Assembly (NCBI GenBank): GCA_011009095.1
Contig: VTPC01007248.1
Span: 1 to 64,000 of the forward strand
Length of the DNA: 64,000 nucleotides
Source: Ignelater luminosus
Taxonomy: Eukaryota > Arthropoda > Insecta > Coleoptera > Elateridae
Direction of reading: 5' to 3'
This document shows positions 60,501-64,000 of the stretch, in pieces. The notes beneath the pieces are model-generated. The model ran no database searches. It saw only the letters and a program-made list of their open reading frames with translations, and was not told the origin of the DNA. Position numbers and translations under genes: made by a program. Every line of letters starts with the position of its first letter. Position 1 is the first letter of the stretch.

Positions 60501-62442
60501 AATAAAGAACTTGTTTGTGTTTGATTTGGATAAACTTCTTCTACAGTCAATGACCAATAATCTTCAAAAACTCCCAAAATTTATCTAAGATATTTTTGAT
60601 CTTTAGTTATCTTCAAAAAATGGCAAAAGGCTCTCTTTCTCCCTCTTTCTAGAAAACATAGTAGTTTAGAAATCTAGAGCTTTAGTATGTAACATTTGGA
60701 TTGCCACTGATCACAAGAGAGACTTCCTGAAGTTTCACAGAGTCACCTCTACGTCAAAAAGTCTATTCAAACAAATTAAGAAAGTGGGAAAACAACTGTT
60801 CCGATCATACGTATTGAATCTAAAAGATAGTGATGCCTTGTTTTTACAGAATGGTAGATGGGCAGTGAAAGAACCTACGCCAGCAATACCAACATTTGGA
60901 ATGATGCGATTTTTCTTTTAAATATTTCCAAACTATTTAACGCTAGAAGCTTCTGAATTAAGAAAACATTTTTTAGAAATTTCCATGTCAACTTTTATGG
61001 TGGTGTAGGTGTGAAAAGACCTTTTCTTGTTGCTGTCTCTAATACTAGAACAGTTATCAGTTTATAAATGATATGTAAAACCCCAAAGCAAATCTCTTTT
61101 TCATTTATGTATTTATATATTGCATACTATCAGCGTTTTGATGGAATCTAAGCTGATAACTCACAGACTGGTATTGAAAAGCAGATCCTGCTAGCTCAGA
61201 GAGAAGTCTAACTTCATTGGAAGTTCTCATGACTTCATGAGACTGGTCAATAGAATAAATATTGTTAGACCATAGATCTATTTGAAGTTAAATTGCCATA
61301 TATATATAGTTATAAACTTATAATCAATTTTGTTAATAGTGTAGAAGTTGTAAGTTTGGAGAACTTGACTGTTTGACAAATCTAATCAACTAATCTTTTT
61401 TCTTGTTTTTGCCTTCGTATTACTGAGATAATGCCTACCTAGAAAATAAGAGATTTTTCAAATTTGGCCCGTCGTGTCATTTCCAGAATGTAATAATGAT
61501 GATATTATCTAAACCTTTGTTGAACATTCTTGTTGATTATCTCTGTCTAGTTCACTAAGCTAAAAAATTATTTATTATTTTCTCAACTAAAGGTATTTTG
61601 GTATTTTCACAAGTTTCGTTCATTAAAGTTATTGTGTAGTTTCCATGCAAAGACGAATAATATGTAAATCAAACAAGATGTTTAACAATTTTACGACTCT
61701 CTCTGTATCCATAAAATTTTTAAAACGAACCCAATTGATCCAAAAATAAAAAAGTAAAAGTACTTCAAACACAGTTTCGTATCTGAAAGCGCCGGTTACA
61801 ATAGAATGTATTTTTGTCATTAGATATTATGTAGGTTCTTGGCCTATTGATTATTTCTATAAGGTCGATAGGCCAAGAACCTAATTCATTATAAAAAGTC
61901 AGTCGCGACTATTTCTGAACAAAAATAAATATCTAAACCATCTGCAATGCGCACACAGCATTAAATAATATTTTTCTGTAAATAAAAAAACCTTTTTTAT
62001 TGGAAGACATGCACACATGCAATAATATGAATTAGCTAGATAAACGTACACATAACTTTCAACAATGACAGCGCGGTGAATGCAATATTAAATGACTGTG
62101 AATATAAAAAGTGTGAAAAAGAAATGAATAATAAAAAGCAAGAAAATTTCGTTAATTCAGTGTACTATACAAGAGGATTCAGGATTTAGAAAATATTTAA
62201 ATTGTCTAAACTTATTTTATAAAAAGAGCTTTTTGGGTGGTATTTAATTTCATAAACTTTTACAGTAAAGAATGTAAAAGTTTAAAATGGAGCCCTAAAA
62301 GCTTAGATGAAATAAGCAATCTGCAATAAAATATTAAAGGGGGCAATACTACCTTTGAAGTGCAAAAGCAACATTCGAATTCGTTAGGAATTTCGTCAAA
62401 TCTCTCGACCTTCTTGTTGGCATCAGATTTTTTGATGTTAGC
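51544..62442 (-). CDS. 3' exons of a gene with a Ser/Pro-rich, Asn-repeat C-terminal tail (function unknown, 5' incomplete)
   Basis: Exons in transcription order: 62442-62353 (90 nt, tentative), 54861-54316 (546 nt), 54215-54044 (172 nt), 52109-51544 (566 nt, TAG at 51546-51544). Phases fit (0, 0, 1) and all borders are GT/AG. The joined 457 residues stay open. The 90-nt exon encodes 30 residues ending FECCFCTSK. The next starts DYKEFVDAENLMPLG and holds FRNPV, NPFGDFD and a run of about 12 Asn. The next has RPRTRFGLDRQSQE. The last is Ser-rich with ICPPPPPMDHS and EETRLLL. No catalytic domain is seen. The composition and Cys cluster suggest the cytoplasmic tail of a membrane protein, which is inference. 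I do not recognise the family. Upstream exons would lie further right or outside the window. Confidence 0.75.
52111..54042. other. Intron of the minus-strand gene, no other gene seen
   Basis: AT-rich intron between the last two exons. T-rich + frames at 53422-53723 (FFFF/SFFLL composition) are low-complexity shadows, not genes. Confidence 0.55.
54666..54711 (-). repeat. In-frame AAC/AAT (Asn) trinucleotide repeat
   Basis: On the minus strand a mixed AAC/AAT tract encodes about 12 Asn in a row within the second listed exon of the Ser/Pro-rich gene. The mix of both codons suggests an old, partly stabilised microsatellite. Confidence 0.85.
55295..55400 (+). repeat. Dispersed repeat family 2, copy 2
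   Basis: AGAGTGGTATAGGTAGGTCC, then AGAATCACTCTGCGG and TTTGTGATCGTCGAGGA, followed by GCTGAGTTGAAATT and AATAAAACATTT. Closely matches 48603-48665 and 57785-57850, in the same orientation. Confidence 0.65.
57785..57940 (+). repeat. Dispersed repeat family 2, copy 3
   Basis: CAGAGTGGCACAGGTTGGTC, then CAAAATCACTTTGTATC and TTGTGATCCTCGAAGGA, then GAGCTGAGATTTG and CCAAATTTTGAAAATATTG. It resembles copy 1 along most of its length, including the distal part. Confidence 0.6.
58703..59842 (+). mobile_element. Non-LTR retrotransposon remnant (RT core and C-terminal tail)
   Basis: The frame 58703-59194 contains FTFRQINKKAIEYDK, CFIDLEKALDRVPCPKLW and the RT active-site block VLLYADDLVLLAD. The frame is then broken. 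The tail resumes at 59570-59842 with LRWFGHVARMEDSRF, RRPRGRLRVIWKD and a Cys/His-bearing end (ACDRTQWKAFCH). This is the 3' half of an insect LINE, on the + strand. The usual Phe of the EKAFDRV motif is Leu here. It is not functional. It sits in the long intron of the minus-strand gene. Confidence 0.82.
59870..61825. other. Long intron of the minus-strand gene, right part, no gene seen
   Basis: AT-rich sequence without recognisable coding content. The 76-codon + frame at 60001-60231 and the - frame at 61820-61629 have no motif. Confidence 0.45.
61832..61883. other. Strong perfect-arm hairpin
   Basis: TAGGTTCTTGGCCTAT (61832-61847) is exactly complementary to ATAGGCCAAGAACCTA (61868-61883). 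The inner four positions can extend the stem with two G-U pairs, leaving a loop of about 12 nt. It could be a small precursor RNA, a foldback element core or a cruciform. No flanking coding sequence explains it. Confidence 0.7.
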
Positions 62443-64000
62443 CTACAAGACAGATCTAATAGTAGAACAGAAGTCAAAGGAATGTGGGTTTTGATTATTA
62501 TTAGTATCATTATTAACGATCTCAGTTTAATTTCTTGCATTTTTTATTTAAATTTCATTTACATAAATTTGTTTTAGTTAACCGGTAATTTCTTTAAATA
62601 TAGAGCAAGTATCACACCATAAAATTGATTTTTGAAACGGAATTCTTTGCTTTTTATATGCAACCATAAAATTACTTAAAATACTTCTTATTTCAATTAC
62701 CACGAAACACGCTAAATGTACTTGAACGTTATCTTTATTTTTATCATTAAGGTTTATTTTGCTTTTAGAGTTTTAGTTTCTCTAAAATGTAGAAAAAATG
62801 AAAGCGGTTTTACTTTAGCACATAAAAGTAAATTGAAGTTCTTGGTACCAAAATGAACTGATTCATATTTTAATTTATTGTTGTTCATGAAATTCAATGG
62901 TTTGACCTAGTTCGTGATTTTTCTTTTAAATTAGAATCGACAATAAAAAAAGTAATACAGAGAAAATCTTTAATCTGAAGAAATAGGCAACACATATTGC
63001 TTACATGTCTTGATAACTATAATAAATAAAAATGATCAAGCCTCATAATCAGTGTCTCAGTTTATTTACTTCTTTTCACCACAAAAGGTAAACTTGAACA
63101 ATAACTAAAACGTAACTACACATTGATAAGCTGTTATACAATGCATGAAAAACTTACCGCCTTGCTCTTATTATTTTAATTTGAAGGTTTTACGCGGGTA
63201 AAAACCACCGTGAAAGAAATAACCTAAGGTCTTCGAGATCCTTTACCTTAGATGTTGTAGCCTGTACAGACTGATGAGCATGCATACATTTCTCTTTTTC
63301 TTCTTGTCATTTTATAATTCAGAGATGTAATTATTTTTCAAATTGACTTGCTGATGTATATAACTGAACTGAAACAATTCAAAGGATCTCATTGCTATTA
63401 TATTGTTATCTTGTTTTAGAAACGTTTGTTAGATATCTTGAGTGTGCTTAATAGTGGTACGCAGAATTATCCTGACAGGATATTTTTAGAAAAACGTTTA
63501 GAATTAAAAAACAGATAGAATGGAATAACTCAGAAAGTGCCTAAACGTTTGCATAATATGCAAAAAGTACTTGCGATAATCTGCAATAATTATACAATGG
63601 GATTCTACCTTACAAAAAAAGATTGTGTTGTGACCAATTAACCTTCAACGAACGGGCCTCGTAAGATTACGTAACAGTCGAACCGGGGTGCAATCGAACC
63701 CCATGACAGAATATTAGCAATTTGTTGCTCGTACTTGAGATATCAACTGTCTAGAAATTAAAGACAAAAGGACTGAGAAATAGCAAAAAAGCATCTTCCA
63801 TACTTAAAATGCTTGAGCTATAAGCTGTAAGTTCGAGTTTCGTTTTCCGAATGTTGGTTTTTGGTAATTTAGTTTGTACGTCTATTGGTATTTTGGACCA
63901 TTAGGTCCCGTCTTTTGCCAAATATTGTAAAAACCCGTCAGCGTGACTGCTGGATTCTGCAATGTCTTCAACCTCGGCACGCGTCTCCTAATTAGCGACA
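62443..64000. other. Right edge, no gene recognised
   Basis: No further exon of the minus-strand gene was identified with confidence. Around 63660-63720 two GGTTCGA-type phrases occur on the minus strand, reminiscent of tRNA B boxes, but no cloverleaf can be drawn. Confidence 0.4.

Noticed and set aside
63780..63860. tRNA-like TAAGTTCGAGTTTCG stretch on the + strand
   Set aside because: No acceptor stem or anticodon arm could be paired, so a tRNA call is unsupported.

Overview
This is eukaryotic, AT-rich, intron-rich DNA. It is most likely an insect and possibly a beetle. The introns are short with canonical GT/AG borders, there are mariner, Ty3/gypsy and non-LTR elements, and the main genes are arthropod-type ABCA transporters. 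The order-level call is inference only. A run of 10 Ns (19477-19486) marks an assembly gap.

The window is dominated by two head-to-tail paralogous full-size ABCA (ABCA3-like) lipid-transporter genes on the + strand. Copy 1 has its CDS at 7679-23300 in 20 coding exons, with an inferred non-coding first exon ending at 2851. Copy 2 has its CDS at 37165-43554, also in 20 coding exons, with an inferred non-coding first exon ending at 35002. All 20 exon pairs keep the same splice phases, and their lengths differ only by multiples of 3. The one exception is exon 13 of copy 2, which is 2 nt short and therefore shifts the frame. Conserved blocks, including a CTTATCAG GATA-type site, lie upstream of both genes.

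Mobile elements explain most of the size difference between the copies. Copy 1 carries a truncated non-LTR element flanked by 100-bp direct repeats (intron after the first exon), a decayed mariner-like element with a GC-rich core (intron 10), and a 1280-bp mariner plus a LINE fragment next to the gap (intron 17). The intergenic interval (23.4-34.8 kb) holds a PDGF/VEGF-like relic and a 4.0-kb Ty3/gypsy element with 162/165-bp LTRs and a GTCAC target duplication. The leader intron of copy 2 carries an internally deleted mariner of the same family as the 1280-bp one, in the opposite orientation.

From 43.6 to 51.5 kb there is mostly unrecognised AT-rich DNA with two small dispersed repeat families. 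On the minus strand, 62442-51544, is the 3' end of a different gene. It has four exons encoding a Ser/Pro-rich tail with an Asn homopolymer. The first of these exons is only 90 nt and lies about 7.5 kb upstream of the next. A non-LTR reverse-transcriptase remnant (58.7-59.85 kb) and a strong hairpin (61832-61883) lie inside that long intron. No bacterial-type features, CRISPR arrays or rRNA/tRNA genes were found.
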